NCBI RefSeq assembly: GCF_004339595.1
Contig: NZ_SMFU01000015.1
Coordinates: 1-64,000, forward strand
Source: Marinobacterium mangrovicola
GTDB taxonomy: Bacteria > Pseudomonadota > Gammaproteobacteria > Pseudomonadales > Balneatricaceae
DNA: 64,000 nucleotides
Direction: 5' to 3'
A program made the position numbers and the translations under genes. Shown here piece after piece: positions 1 through 8,773 of the stretch (positions are counted from its first letter, which is position 1; each line of letters starts with the position of its first letter). A model generated the notes under the pieces. It did not search any database, had not been told where the DNA came from, and saw nothing but the letters and a program-made list of their open reading frames with translations.

Positions 1-73
1 TAGAAATTCAAGTGGTTGGAAAACCGCCTCGCTGGTCGTCTGCAGCCCCGAAGGGTGTGTCGTCTCAAGCGAG

Positions 74-142
74 GAGGCGCATTCTACAGACCTGCTTGAG
101 GGAGTCAACAACCTTTTTGGAAATAATTTACAAAAAGTTCAA
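74..142 (-). promoter_or_regulatory. Strong rRNA/tRNA-type promoter transcribing out of the left edge
   Basis: Read on the minus strand there is a -35 TTGACT (103-108), a 16-bp spacer and a -10 TAGAAT (81-86), followed by a GC-rich discriminator (GCGCC). Directly upstream of the -35 lies an A/T tract (about 113-142) that looks like an UP element. This architecture is typical of stable-RNA promoters in gammaproteobacteria. The transcript would run leftwards, so the promoted gene (inferred to be an rRNA or tRNA operon) lies outside the window. Confidence 0.6.
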
Positions 143-172
143 AGCGCCTCTTCCGGGCTATAAACAGCCCAC

Positions 173-200
173 AAGAAAGGGAGCTAAGGCTCCCTTTCTT
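173..200 (-). terminator. Hairpin downstream of the Yip1-family gene
   Basis: The arms AAGAAAGGGAGC and GCTCCCTTTCTT are a perfect 12-bp inverted repeat around a 4-nt loop. It sits 25 bp past the stop of the Yip1 gene and before the stable-RNA promoter, so it probably ends the ctaA-ctaB-Yip1 transcript. The arms themselves supply a T-rich 3' end. Confidence 0.6.
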
Positions 201-224
201 CATACTCCCATCAGTGTATAAAAA

Positions 225-830
225 TCACCCAGAAACATAGCTAAGTGGGACCACTGTACTCCAGAGAATCACGGTAGAAGCCAGCAGACCTACCAGGACC
301 ACAAGTCCGACGGTCAGGATCGAGGTTGAGAAGAAGAACGCACGATCTTCCGGGATCTGCATGATCTCCGGCACACCACTATAGAGCAGATAGACCGAGT
401 AACTCAGCGCTATCAATCCCACGATGACGTTGAACCACAGCATGGGGTATAGACCTGCAAGCCCAGACAGGAACAGAGGTGTCGCGGTAAAGGTCGTCAG
501 CACCATGCACTCATCAAAGCTCACGCTGCCGCCATAGGTTTTCTCCATCCAGCGGATCGTATAAGCAATAAAGCCAACGGCCACCCACATCGCCAGGTAG
601 AGTGCGATCGCGGCGGGCAAGGCACTGGACACAGAAAGTTTTACGTAATCGGAACCGGTAATACTCCAGCCAACCTGAGTAGTACCTATAAACAGCGCTA
701 TGGCCGGTATTGCGGCCAGCACGCTGATCTGGGCGAGAAACACATGTGTTGTGGAGTAATGTTCGCTCTTGATTGAGCGCCACTCCCGCTTCGGGTGATA
801 GAACACCCCCATCATGTGCTGCAGGAACAT
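225..830 (-). CDS. Yip1 domain family membrane protein
   Basis: A 201-residue inner-membrane protein. After a short soluble N-terminus with the basic segment HPKREWRSIK come about five hydrophobic segments (near residues 34-52, 67-90, 112-135, 138-152 and 172-197). This is the size and topology of bacterial YIP1-domain proteins, whose function is not established. The start is supported by GGGAGGG upstream of the ATG. It follows heme O synthase after about 126 bp on the same strand and ends at a hairpin, so it may be the last gene of the oxidase assembly transcript. Family assignment is from overall pattern only. Confidence 0.7.
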   Translation of the reverse strand: MFLQHMMGVFYHPKREWRSIKSEHYSTTHVFLAQISVLAAIPAIALFIGTTQVGWSITGSDYVKLSVSSALPAAIALYLAMWVAVGFIAYTIRWMEKTYGGSVSFDECMVLTTFTATPLFLSGLAGLYPMLWFNVIVGLIALSYSVYLLYSGVPEIMQIPEDRAFFFSTSILTVGLVVLVGLLASTVILWSTVVPLSYVSG

Positions 831-956
831 ACGTCTACCCTCCTAACGAACGGCTATTGTTATTTTCCCGTCCGTGTTGCTTTGCTGATTGGTCTTCAGA
901 CGAACCGTGAACCCTCACGTTACCGCCTGTCCATCACCCGCTTTTCAGCGGAGCTT

Positions 957-1865
957 TTACAGCTGCAGTTTCAAGTAGTGATCAACAAGAAGTATGGCAA
1001 ACAACGCCATGATGTACAGAATCGAGAAGCGGAACATTTTCATCGGATCAGCCACTTCCCGGGCGCTGTACAAACGCCATGCCCAGTAGAGCAAGCGGGC
1101 ATCCAGGATAAGTACGCAAACCAGGTAGATCAGACCACTCAGGCCAATAAAATAGGGCAGCAGAGTCAGCAATACGGTTAACAGGGTGTACAGCAAAATC
1201 TGCAAGCGGGTGAAGCTTTCCCCATGAGTGATCGGCAGCATCGGCACTCCCGCCCGGGCGTAATCATCTTTGCGCGCGATACACAGAGCCCAGAAATGCG
1301 GCGGCGTCCAGGCGAAGATAATCAACATCAAAAGCAAGCCATCCGCTGTAACCTGTCCCGTTACCGCAACCCAGCCGATAAGCGGCGGCGCCGCCCCCGC
1401 CACACCACCGATGACTATGTTCTGCGGAGTCGCCCTTTTCAGGAAAGCGGTATAGACAAAGGCGTAGCCGATTAAAGAGCCTAGCGTCAGCCAGGCCGTA
1501 AGCGGGTTGACCGTGAGCGCGAGCACTGTAATACCAGCCACACCGAGCGAAGCCGCGAAGACGACCGCCTGCAGCGGGGTCACCTTTCCTTGCGGTAGTG
1601 GCCGACGGGCGGTGCGCGCCATGCGCGCATCAATGCTCTGATCGAGCACGTGGTTAACCGCCGCAGCCGAAGCAGCCGCCAAGCCGACACCTATATTGGT
1701 CAACAGCAGCAACGCCAGCGAAGGTAGCTCCGGGGTAGCCAGACACATGCCAACAACCAGCGTCAGCAACATCACTGCGACCACTCTCAATTTGCATAGC
1801 GCTAGATAATCTCGCCAGCCTGCCTTGCCAATGATCTCCGGTCTAGCCAGGGGATAGGTAGCCAT
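957..1865 (-). CDS. ctaB: Protoheme IX farnesyltransferase (heme O synthase)
   Basis: Converts heme B to heme O by adding a farnesyl chain in the inner membrane, the first of two steps to heme A for the aa3 oxidase. The 302-residue UbiA-family protein has many hydrophobic helices and the prenyltransferase motif NHVLDQSID, whose N71, D75 and D79 would bind Mg-diphosphate, followed by RTARRPLP. Length is normal for CyoE/CtaB. A CGGAGG site precedes the ATG. It overlaps the end of heme A synthase by 23 bp, implying co-translation of the two heme-modifying enzymes. The symbol cyoE is also used. Confidence 0.95.
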   Translation of the reverse strand: MATYPLARPEIIGKAGWRDYLALCKLRVVAVMLLTLVVGMCLATPELPSLALLLLTNIGVGLAAASAAAVNHVLDQSIDARMARTARRPLPQGKVTPLQAVVFAASLGVAGITVLALTVNPLTAWLTLGSLIGYAFVYTAFLKRATPQNIVIGGVAGAAPPLIGWVAVTGQVTADGLLLMLIIFAWTPPHFWALCIARKDDYARAGVPMLPITHGESFTRLQILLYTLLTVLLTLLPYFIGLSGLIYLVCVLILDARLLYWAWRLYSAREVADPMKMFRFSILYIMALFAILLVDHYLKLQL

Positions 1866-2892
1866 GAATGACCTCCGTTCGCTTCCGCTTTACACAAGCC
1901 CTGCCATAAACAGCCATCACCGAGAGCAGCAACATAACCGCCGCCGCGTGGTGAGCCGTCGCCAATGACAGAGGTAACTGGAAAACCACGTTGAGCACGC
2001 CCAGCACTATCTGAGCGCCAGTAACCACCCAAACCAGCCCCAACCAGGGCTTCAACGCCGGGTTATTGCGCAGCCGCCAGGTGGCCAGTAGCAAAGAAAG
2101 AACGAACATCAGGGCGCCGATCCGGTGGCTGATCTGAATGGCAGCCCTTGCCTCTGCGGGAAGCATACCGCCTTCATAATTGGGGCCGAGGGGAACAACA
2201 GGGTTCATGCCGGTCGCAAAGTCATACTCAATAACATTCCCCTGGTGGCAGACCAGCCAGTGATCGCAGGCCCAGCCTGCATAGTTGGTACTGGTCCAGC
2301 CACCCAACGAAATCTGTATAAATAGCGCCACCACCAACATGACAACGGCGGGTTCGGCATGACGCCCGGTCGGTAACTCAGCGCCTTTTAGCGCCTTCAG
2401 ACGCTGACGCAGCCTCACCAGCAGCGCGAGGGTAGCCATACCCCCCAGTAGATGCAGAGTTACAACCCAGGGAACAAGTTTGAGAGTCACCGTCCACATG
2501 CCGAACAGCCCCTGGATGATCACCAGCACCAGCAAACTGCAGGACAACGACAGAGGGTAGCCTTCAATGCTTCGCTTACGTATGGCTATGACTGCCTGCA
2601 GCAGAATCATCAGGCCGAGCAGTGAAGCGGCGTAACGGTGCACCATCTCCAACCAGCCCTTCTTCAGATCAACCGCATGACCCGGGAAGTCGATCAGAAT
2701 CCGCTCTTCCACCTGATGCGCGGGCGGTAGAACGAAATGGCCATAGCAGGCCGGCCAGTCCGGGCAGCCCAACCCTGCATCGTTAAGGCGCGTCCATCCA
2801 CCCAGCAGCACAACCACCAGCGCAAGCCCTATGGAGAAATTAACCAGACGCCAGCTTGAGTTCAGGCTTGGCGTTTTCGGGTTAAGGTTCAT
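1843..2892 (-). CDS. ctaA: Heme A synthase (COX15/CtaA family)
   Basis: Oxidises the heme O methyl group to the formyl of heme A in the inner membrane. The 349-residue protein has about eight helices. Conserved His positions lie in HRYAAS, LHLLGG, SHRIGA and ATAHHAA, the pattern that places heme in each four-helix half. A periplasmic Cys pair is visible in the N-terminal half (C43, C49 in GCPDWPAC), and a second pair in CDHWLVC. GGGGAGG precedes the start. It lies between the SCO-like gene and ctaB, overlapping ctaB. Confidence 0.95.
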   Translation of the reverse strand: MNLNPKTPSLNSSWRLVNFSIGLALVVVLLGGWTRLNDAGLGCPDWPACYGHFVLPPAHQVEERILIDFPGHAVDLKKGWLEMVHRYAASLLGLMILLQAVIAIRKRSIEGYPLSLSCSLLVLVIIQGLFGMWTVTLKLVPWVVTLHLLGGMATLALLVRLRQRLKALKGAELPTGRHAEPAVVMLVVALFIQISLGGWTSTNYAGWACDHWLVCHQGNVIEYDFATGMNPVVPLGPNYEGGMLPAEARAAIQISHRIGALMFVLSLLLATWRLRNNPALKPWLGLVWVVTGAQIVLGVLNVVFQLPLSLATAHHAAAVMLLLSVMAVYGRACVKRKRTEVIHGYLSPG

Positions 2893-2906
2893 GCCTACCT
2901 CCCCGC

Positions 2907-3374
2907 TTAGCCCAGCTGAGACGCCTTCAGTAGACGCTTCAAGTCCTTGAGCAACGGTTTGCCGATCAGCTCAGGCCGGTACTTGAGGACCAGGTTACCG
3001 TTCGGATCGATTAACCAGACACCCTGCTCTACCGCGAGCGATTCAGTCTCGGCCACATGTACTCTCAACCGGGTCGAATCGCGCCCAAGCGCATCATGAA
3101 TCGCTTTCAGCCTCTCCACCTGGGTCTGGCAAGGCTGGCGGCACTCTTGCTCCGGCTTAACCAATAGCGTCCAGTGACCTGTGTATAACTCACTGCTGCC
3201 ACCCCACTGATTCAAGGTGAGCACAGGGCTCTGAAGTTCTCCCTGGTTAGTACGCCCCTGCGTTAGCGGCCAATCCAGAGTGTAGGCAAGACTTGCCGCG
3301 GCCACCGGAACCAATGCGATGGCCCAGATTGCCCAAAGCGTCACGCGTGATGCTGTCTTCTTCTTATTTTCCAT
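2907..3374 (-). CDS. SCO1/SenC-like thioredoxin-fold copper chaperone (probable)
   Basis: A 155-residue protein with an N-terminal membrane anchor (about 11-31) and a periplasmic domain with CRQPC (C78, C82), the CxxxC spacing of SCO copper chaperones that metallate the CuA site. Near the C-terminus GVWLIDPNGNLVLKY matches the DPxG strand-turn of the thioredoxin fold. The domain is short and divergent for SCO, so function is inferred mainly from the Cys motif and its place between SURF1 and ctaA. The start at 3374 is preferred because GGGAGGAG lies just upstream. The frame stays open to 3422, and the gene overlaps SURF1 by 34 bp. Confidence 0.72.
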   Translation of the reverse strand: MENKKKTASRVTLWAIWAIALVPVAAASLAYTLDWPLTQGRTNQGELQSPVLTLNQWGGSSELYTGHWTLLVKPEQECRQPCQTQVERLKAIHDALGRDSTRLRVHVAETESLAVEQGVWLIDPNGNLVLKYRPELIGKPLLKDLKRLLKASQLG

Positions 3375-4096
3375 TCCAGCACTCCTCCCAGTATCAGCAG
3401 TGCAAATGCCAGCGAAAACCACTGAAACGCATAGCCGATATGTCTTTCCGGTGGCATCTGCCCCGTCCCTGGAGACCTCGCTACTACGTCAGCAACTACG
3501 GGCTCAGTCAGCCAGATCACCCAGGGCTGCAACTCCAACTGCCAGCGCGCTTCCATCTTCCGCAGACTTTGCTGCTGCAGGCGCCACTTCTTATCAGCCC
3601 CACTTTCCGCCAAGGTGAATGTATCCACCGGTGAACCCAGCACTGCGGAGAGACCCCCTACCTCCGGCCTTACCAATCGAGGCTTTACATCACGGTTTCC
3701 CGGTATCGGCAGCCACCCCAAATTGGCGGCGATATGGCTCCCATCCTCCAGCCTTACCGGCAGTAACAGCTCATAACCGGCCTGCCCCTGGTAGGTTCTG
3801 TTATCGAGATATAGCGGTTCGACCGGCGGCCAGCTGACCGGCAGCACAACTCTGATCCAGTGACGCCCTTTCATGGCCTGCGTGATCTCCACTTCGCTCG
3901 GAGAGATCAACTCCAGATCCTGCTGTTGCGCCAGCCAACGCTTTTTCAGGTCCGCCCTGTCGAGCTGCCACAAACCCAGTGAAACAAGTCCCGCCAGCAC
4001 CAAAAGCCAGAATGGATAGAGCCAAAACCGGGCGCTCAGCTTGCCGGATATCCTCACCTCTTCTTTACTGACTGAAAATAACAACCGAGCCACCAC
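3341..4096 (-). CDS. SURF1 family cytochrome oxidase assembly protein
   Basis: A 251-residue SURF1/Shy1 protein that assists heme a insertion into subunit I. It has the expected transmembrane hairpin design: helix one near residues 24-42 (ending GLWQLDRADLKK), a large periplasmic domain, and helix two near 222-242. Typical motifs include LYLDNRTYQGQAGYELL and NLGWLP. The start is a GTG with AGGAAG upstream. It is divergent from the DUF2909 gene with only 11 bp between start codons, and it leads the SURF1-SCO-ctaA-ctaB run. Confidence 0.9.
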   Translation of the reverse strand: MVARLLFSVSKEEVRISGKLSARFWLYPFWLLVLAGLVSLGLWQLDRADLKKRWLAQQQDLELISPSEVEITQAMKGRHWIRVVLPVSWPPVEPLYLDNRTYQGQAGYELLLPVRLEDGSHIAANLGWLPIPGNRDVKPRLVRPEVGGLSAVLGSPVDTFTLAESGADKKWRLQQQSLRKMEARWQLELQPWVIWLTEPVVADVVARSPGTGQMPPERHIGYAFQWFSLAFALLILGGVLEWKIRRRQHHA

Positions 4097-4107
4097 AGGA
4101 TCTTCCT

Positions 4108-4311
4108 ATGTTTCGCGTCGCAGCCCTGCTCATCTTTGCTTCCATCGTGACCGCCCTGTTCACCAGCCTCTGGTTCATGATGAAAGACAGGGACGGAGAA
4201 AAACGCATGGCCAATGCCCTGATGATCCGCGTCATTCTCAGCGCCGCGCTGCTCGCCCTCGTGCTGTTTGGCTTTCTCAGCGGCCACCTCCACTCCCACG
4301 TACCCTGGTAA
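4108..4311 (+). CDS. DUF2909 family twin-transmembrane protein
   Basis: A 67-residue protein with two hydrophobic helices (about 4-25 and 40-59) joined by the charged loop KDRDGEKR, ending in a His-containing tail (HLHSH). Size, topology and location next to cox assembly genes match DUF2909, a small membrane family often found in oxidase clusters of gammaproteobacteria, with unknown function. It is the only plus-strand gene inside the cluster, divergent from SURF1 and convergent with coxC. An AGGA precedes the ATG. Because only 11 bp separate the two start codons, its promoter must lie inside the SURF1 coding sequence. Confidence 0.82.
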   Translation: MFRVAALLIFASIVTALFTSLWFMMKDRDGEKRMANALMIRVILSAALLALVLFGFLSGHLHSHVPW

Positions 4312-4335
4312 TCAGGCAACCCCAGGGCGCTGCTC

Positions 4336-5238
4336 CTAGAACACATAAACAAACAGGAACAGACCGATCCAGACCACATCCACGAAGTGCCAGTACCAGG
4401 CCACGGCCTCGAAGCCGAAATGATGCCTTGAATCGAAATGCCCCTTGAGAATCCGCAGCAGAATGATGATCAGCATCAGCGTGCCGAGGGTGACATGCAG
4501 ACCATGAAATCCGGTGAGAATAAAGAAGGTTGCGCCATAGATACCGGCGTTCAGCGTCAGCCCCAGATCGTTGTATGCGTGCACATACTCGTAGGCCTGA
4601 AAGCCGATAAAGATCGCACCCAGCGCTATGGTCGCGGTAAGCCAGAGCGCCACCATCGCGCGTTTGTCCTTGAGCAGGGCATGATGGGCCAGCGTCACTG
4701 TGAAGCTTGATGTCACCAACAGCACGGTATTGAGCAACGGAATGTGCCAGGGATCGACGATTGCTCTGGGACCGGCAAACTGCGCAGCATCCGGCGGATT
4801 CATCAGCGGCCACTCCGCGGTGAACCCTGGCCAGAGCATCTGCGATACCCCCTTATCCCCCTCACCACCAAGCCAGGGCACCGCCAGGTTGCGCACATAG
4901 AAGAGCGCGCCGAAAAACGCCGCAAAAAACATCACTTCAGAGAAGATGAACCAGCTCATACCCCAGCGAAAAGAACGGTCCATCTGTGGACTGTACAGGC
5001 CGGCCCGGCTTTCATGGATGACATGACTGAACCAGCCCACCAGAATGCCCACCATCAACAACGCACCCAGCATCAGCAAGACTACGCCGAAGGTTCCATC
5101 CGCTTTGCCGCTTAGTCCGTTGATCGTCGTTCCCGCCCCGAACGCCAGCAGAAACATGGCGAACGAGGCCAGGATCGGCCAGCTGCTTTGCGCCGGCACA
5201 TAGTAGGATTCCTGCGCATTCACATTTGGAGCACTCAT
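4336..5238 (-). CDS. coxC: Cytochrome c oxidase subunit III
   Basis: A 300-residue subunit III of the aa3-type terminal oxidase, with about seven helices. Recognisable stretches include SRAGLYSPQMDRSFRWGMSW, a helix with FSEVMFFAAFFGALFY, and the C-terminal GFHGLHVTLG and WYWHFVDVVWIGLF motifs. It stabilises the catalytic subunit. Its ATG overlaps the stop of ctaG by 4 bp (ATGA type). It is the last gene of coxB-coxA-ctaG-coxC and converges on the DUF2909 gene about 24 bp away. Confidence 0.97.
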   Translation of the reverse strand: MSAPNVNAQESYYVPAQSSWPILASFAMFLLAFGAGTTINGLSGKADGTFGVVLLMLGALLMVGILVGWFSHVIHESRAGLYSPQMDRSFRWGMSWFIFSEVMFFAAFFGALFYVRNLAVPWLGGEGDKGVSQMLWPGFTAEWPLMNPPDAAQFAGPRAIVDPWHIPLLNTVLLVTSSFTVTLAHHALLKDKRAMVALWLTATIALGAIFIGFQAYEYVHAYNDLGLTLNAGIYGATFFILTGFHGLHVTLGTLMLIIILLRILKGHFDSRHHFGFEAVAWYWHFVDVVWIGLFLFVYVF

Positions 5239-5807
5239 ATCCTGGAACCTCCCATCTGGACCTCTTCGGAGCGGCTCGCGGTTTTATCCGGCGAGATATC
5301 GAAGAGCGTGTAGGAAAGTGTGATCGAGCGGATATGCTCGGGCAGCTCCTTGTCGATCACGAACAACAGCGGCATATCCACCGATTCACCGGCTGCCAGC
5401 GTCTGAGAGTTAAAACAGAAACAGTTCACCTTGTGCAGATACTGCGCGGCTTCTCCCGGAGCGACCGAAGGAATCGCCTGGGCCACCATGGAACGCCCTG
5501 TAGGATTACTTGCCTGAAACGCGGTTTGTCGCATCTCCCCCGGATTAACCTCCACCAAAGAATCGATCGGCCCGAACTGCCAGGGCATACCCTCGTTGTT
5601 CACACCGATCATCCGCACCTTGACCAACCGCTGCGTATCGACACCGGTCTGCTCCACCGGGCCCGTATTGGTTATCTTGCCGTTTAACCCGGTAACGCGG
5701 CAGAAAACGTCATACAGCGGCACCAGCGCAAAACCAAAGCCGAACATCAGAACTGCCGCCAGCAGAAGACGTGTGATCAAACGACGATTGGCGCTACGGA
5801 CTGTCAT
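5235..5807 (-). CDS. ctaG: Cytochrome c oxidase assembly protein CtaG/Cox11
   Basis: Delivers copper to the CuB site of subunit I. The 190-residue protein has one N-terminal helix (about 11-30) running into PLYDVFCRVTG, then a periplasmic beta domain with the copper-binding CFCF pair and the downstream FVIDKEL and ITLSYTLFD segments typical of Cox11. The start at 5807 is chosen because TAAGG lies just upstream and homologues begin near this point. The frame is open further, to 5918, inside coxA. It overlaps the end of coxA and coxC by a few bases, so the four genes look translationally coupled. Confidence 0.95.
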   Translation of the reverse strand: MTVRSANRRLITRLLLAAVLMFGFGFALVPLYDVFCRVTGLNGKITNTGPVEQTGVDTQRLVKVRMIGVNNEGMPWQFGPIDSLVEVNPGEMRQTAFQASNPTGRSMVAQAIPSVAPGEAAQYLHKVNCFCFNSQTLAAGESVDMPLLFVIDKELPEHIRSITLSYTLFDISPDKTASRSEEVQMGGSRI

Positions 5808-5811
5808 CGCC

Positions 5812-7422
5812 TTAATCCACTTTCGGTGGTGTGCTGAAGGTGTGATATGGCGCCGGTGAATCCACGGTCCATTCCAGTCCTTCGGCACCCTCCCAAACTT
5901 GAGATGTGGCTTTCTCACCGCTGCGCACGTTCTGGATCACGTTCCAGACAAACAGCAGCTGCGAAAAGCCGAAGATGAAAGCACCGATGGAGGCCACCAT
6001 GTTGAAGTCGGCAAACTGCAGCGCGTAGTCAGGAATACGCCTGGGCATACCGGCCAGGCCGATAAAGTGCATCGGGAAGAAGGTGATGTTGACGCCGACA
6101 AAGCTAAGCCAGAAATGCAGCTTGCCCATGGTTTCGTTGAGCTGATGTCCGGTCCACTTCGGCAACCAGTAATAGACCGCCGCCATGATCGAGAAGATCG
6201 CCCCCGGTACCAGCACGTAGTGGAAATGCGCCACTACGAAGTAGGTATCGTGATACTGAAAATCCACCGGCGCTATCGCCAGCATCAGACCGGAGAAACC
6301 ACCGATGGTGAACAGCACCACAAAGGCGATGGCGAACAGCATCGGCGTCTCGAACGTGAGCGAGCCGCGGAACATGGTTGCCACCCAGTTGAACACCTTC
6401 ACCCCGGTGGGCACCGCGATCAACATGGTGGCAAACATAAAGAACAGCTCACCCACCAGAGGCAGCCCCACGGTGAACATGTGGTGCGCCCAGACCAGGA
6501 AGGAAAGAATCGCGATCGACGCTGTTGCGTACACCATCGAGGCATAACCGAACAGTTTCTTACGCGAAAAGGTCGGAATGATCTGGCTGATGATGCCGAA
6601 CGCCGGCAGGATCATGATGTACACCTCGGGGTGGCCGAAGAACCAGAACACATGCTGGAACAGCACCGGATCACCGCCGCCGGCGGCATTAAAGAAGCTG
6701 GTACCGAAATGGATATCCATCAGCATCATGGTGACCACACCGGCCAGCACCGGCATCACCGCGATTAGCAGAAACGCGGTAATCAGCCAGGACCAGACAA
6801 ACAGCGGCAGCTTCATCATGGTCATGCCGGGAGCGCGCATGTTCAGAATGGTGGCGATGATATTGATCGCCCCCATGATGGAGCTCGCCCCCATGATATG
6901 GATGGCGAAGATAAAGTAGGTCACGCTGGGCGGCGCATAAGTCGTGGACAGAGGCGCATAGAAGGTCCAGCCGAAGTTGGGTGCACCGCCATCCATAAAC
7001 AGGGTAGAAACCAGCATCGCGAAGGCGAACGGCAGAATCCAGAAACTCCAGTTATTCATCCGCGGCAGCGCCATGTCCGGCGCTCCGATCATCATCGGGA
7101 TCATCCAGTTAGCCAGGCCGACAAAAGCCGGCATCACCGCGCCGAATACCATGATCAGGCCGTGCATGGTGGTCATCTGGTTAAAGAACCCCGGCTCAAC
7201 CAACTGCAGCCCCGGCTGAAACAGCTCGGCACGGATCAGCAGCGCCATCACGCCGCCGGTCAGGAACATCAGCAGGCTGAACCAGAGATAAAGCGAGCCA
7301 ATATCCTTGTGGTTGGTCGTGAACAACCAGCGGCCTATGCCTTTCGCCGGACCATGATGATGCTCTTCATGCAGCTCGCCTGCAGTTGTATCCATGCCTC
7401 CGGTCGTATCCGAGATAGCCAT
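5812..7422 (-). CDS. coxA: Cytochrome c oxidase subunit I (aa3-type)
   Basis: The catalytic heme-copper subunit, 536 residues and about twelve helices. Visible signatures are the low-spin heme ligand region in TMHGLIMVF, the CuB/Tyr cross-link region GHPEVYIMILPAFG with the D-channel Glu, WAHHMF supplying two CuB His, and HDTYFVVAHFHYVL with the high-spin and second low-spin heme His. This marks an A-type proton-pumping oxidase. Its ATG overlaps the coxB stop by one base. The N-terminus (DTTGGMDTTAGELHEEHHHG) is polar and His-rich, as seen in related marine bacteria. Confidence 0.98.
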   Translation of the reverse strand: MAISDTTGGMDTTAGELHEEHHHGPAKGIGRWLFTTNHKDIGSLYLWFSLLMFLTGGVMALLIRAELFQPGLQLVEPGFFNQMTTMHGLIMVFGAVMPAFVGLANWMIPMMIGAPDMALPRMNNWSFWILPFAFAMLVSTLFMDGGAPNFGWTFYAPLSTTYAPPSVTYFIFAIHIMGASSIMGAINIIATILNMRAPGMTMMKLPLFVWSWLITAFLLIAVMPVLAGVVTMMLMDIHFGTSFFNAAGGGDPVLFQHVFWFFGHPEVYIMILPAFGIISQIIPTFSRKKLFGYASMVYATASIAILSFLVWAHHMFTVGLPLVGELFFMFATMLIAVPTGVKVFNWVATMFRGSLTFETPMLFAIAFVVLFTIGGFSGLMLAIAPVDFQYHDTYFVVAHFHYVLVPGAIFSIMAAVYYWLPKWTGHQLNETMGKLHFWLSFVGVNITFFPMHFIGLAGMPRRIPDYALQFADFNMVASIGAFIFGFSQLLFVWNVIQNVRSGEKATSQVWEGAEGLEWTVDSPAPYHTFSTPPKVD

Positions 7423-8561
7423 CAGTTGCCCTCCCCTTCTGCAGCAGCGCCAAGTCGGTCCGCAATCTGCGTGGGCGAAACCGCCTCACCGGTGCTGTTA
7501 CCCCAGGCATTACGTTCATAGGTGATCACCGCTGCCAGCTCGACCGGGTCCAGCTGATCACGGAACGCCTGCATCGCAGTGCCGCTTTTACCGTTCAGTA
7601 CGATATCGATATGCGCACCCACATCACCCACGGCGATCGGGCTGTTTTTCAGCGCGGGGAAAGCGGGCGGAAGCCCTTCGCCACTGGCCTGGTGACAGGC
7701 TGCGCAGCTACTCAGGTAAACCTGCTCACCGCGCTGCATCAACTCATCCAGTGTCCAGCTGCGATTGGCCGCCTCTGCTGCTGCGGCTTTTTCAGCCTTG
7801 GCGTCGGCCAGCCACTGCTGGAACTCCTCGGGAGGAACCGCCTCCACCACGATCGGCATAAAGCCGTGATCCTTACCGCAGAGCTCGGCACACTGACCGC
7901 GGTAGATGCCGGGTTCATCGATCTGGGTCCAGGCTTCATTGATAAAGCCCGGAATCGCATCCTTCTTCACCGCCAGCGCCGGCACCCACCAGCTGTGGAT
8001 AACGTCATTGGCGGTTAGTAGAAATCGAATTTTGGTATCGGTAGGTAACACCAGATGGCGATCCACCTCTAAAAGGTAGTTTTCGCTCTTGGCCTGTTCG
8101 TTACTGACCTGTTCACGGGGAGTTGCCAGGTTACTGAAGAAATCCAGATCCTGATCCAGGTACTGGTAACGCCACTTCCACTGGTAACCGGTGACCTGCA
8201 CATCAAGGCCTGCATCCTTGGGGTCGTACATCTTGACCAGCGTTGCCGTTGCCGGCACCGCCATGGCGACCAGAATCCCCAGGGGAATCAGCGTCCAGAT
8301 CACCTCCACCAGGGTGTGTTCGTGGAAATGATGGGCTTTGGCACCGCGGGACTTGCGGTGATGGAAGATCGACCAGAACATGATCCCGAATACCACGCAG
8401 CCGATGGCAACACAGATCCAGAAGATCGTCATGTGCAGATCGTAGATGGAGCGACTGATCTCGGTCACACCGGGACTGAGATTCAGCGTCCACTCGGCCC
8501 TTGCCGTCAGCGGCAACAGGGTCAGCGGGAAGCTCCGGGATATTATTCTTATCATTCCCAT
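7422..8561 (-). CDS. coxB: Cytochrome c oxidase subunit II with fused cytochrome c domain
   Basis: A 379-residue subunit II. A signal peptide (to about residue 22) is followed by two helices (about 45-70 and 90-108) and the cupredoxin domain with CuA ligands H189, C224, C228 and H232 plus the aromatic electron-entry segment GYQWKWRY. A C-terminal c-type heme domain begins near residue 275 with CAACH (286-290), so electrons can pass from heme c to CuA; this is the caa3-style arrangement. TGGAGG precedes the ATG. It is the first gene of the structural operon. Confidence 0.97.
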   Translation of the reverse strand: MGMIRIISRSFPLTLLPLTARAEWTLNLSPGVTEISRSIYDLHMTIFWICVAIGCVVFGIMFWSIFHHRKSRGAKAHHFHEHTLVEVIWTLIPLGILVAMAVPATATLVKMYDPKDAGLDVQVTGYQWKWRYQYLDQDLDFFSNLATPREQVSNEQAKSENYLLEVDRHLVLPTDTKIRFLLTANDVIHSWWVPALAVKKDAIPGFINEAWTQIDEPGIYRGQCAELCGKDHGFMPIVVEAVPPEEFQQWLADAKAEKAAAAEAANRSWTLDELMQRGEQVYLSSCAACHQASGEGLPPAFPALKNSPIAVGDVGAHIDIVLNGKSGTAMQAFRDQLDPVELAAVITYERNAWGNSTGEAVSPTQIADRLGAAAEGEGN

Positions 8562-8599
8562 GCCTGGCCTCCATAAGGATATACCCAGGTTCCGTTCCG

Positions 8600-8614
8600 G
8601 CCCGCCGAGGCGGG
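8600..8614 (-). promoter_or_regulatory. GC-rich hairpin in the coxB 5' region
   Basis: The arms CCCGC and GCGGG around CTCG (minus-strand sense) form a short GC hairpin about 40 bp upstream of coxB. It could be a leader structure or the end of the DUF2970 transcript, but no T run follows. Confidence 0.3.
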
Positions 8615-8773
8615 TCCCTTTCCCTTTGGAATCAGAGAGCTAAGCAAGCAACTTTCAAGATCTGGCGGCTGGCTTTGGCTTGGCCCTCACTGCCGAGTAT
8701 AGCAGCCGCCAGAAAAATGCAAGGAAGTGACAAGTTGAAGAAGCGAACGTCGGGCTTTGTCGCCAAACAGGTA

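Noticed and set aside
12-221. 69-residue plus-strand open frame at the left edge
   Set aside because: It overlaps the stable-RNA promoter and the terminator, has no ribosome site and no recognisable domain.
5899-7521. Long plus-strand open frames opposite coxA (289 and 207 residues)
   Set aside because: They are antisense shadows of coxA with extreme His/Arg/Gln composition and no ribosome site.
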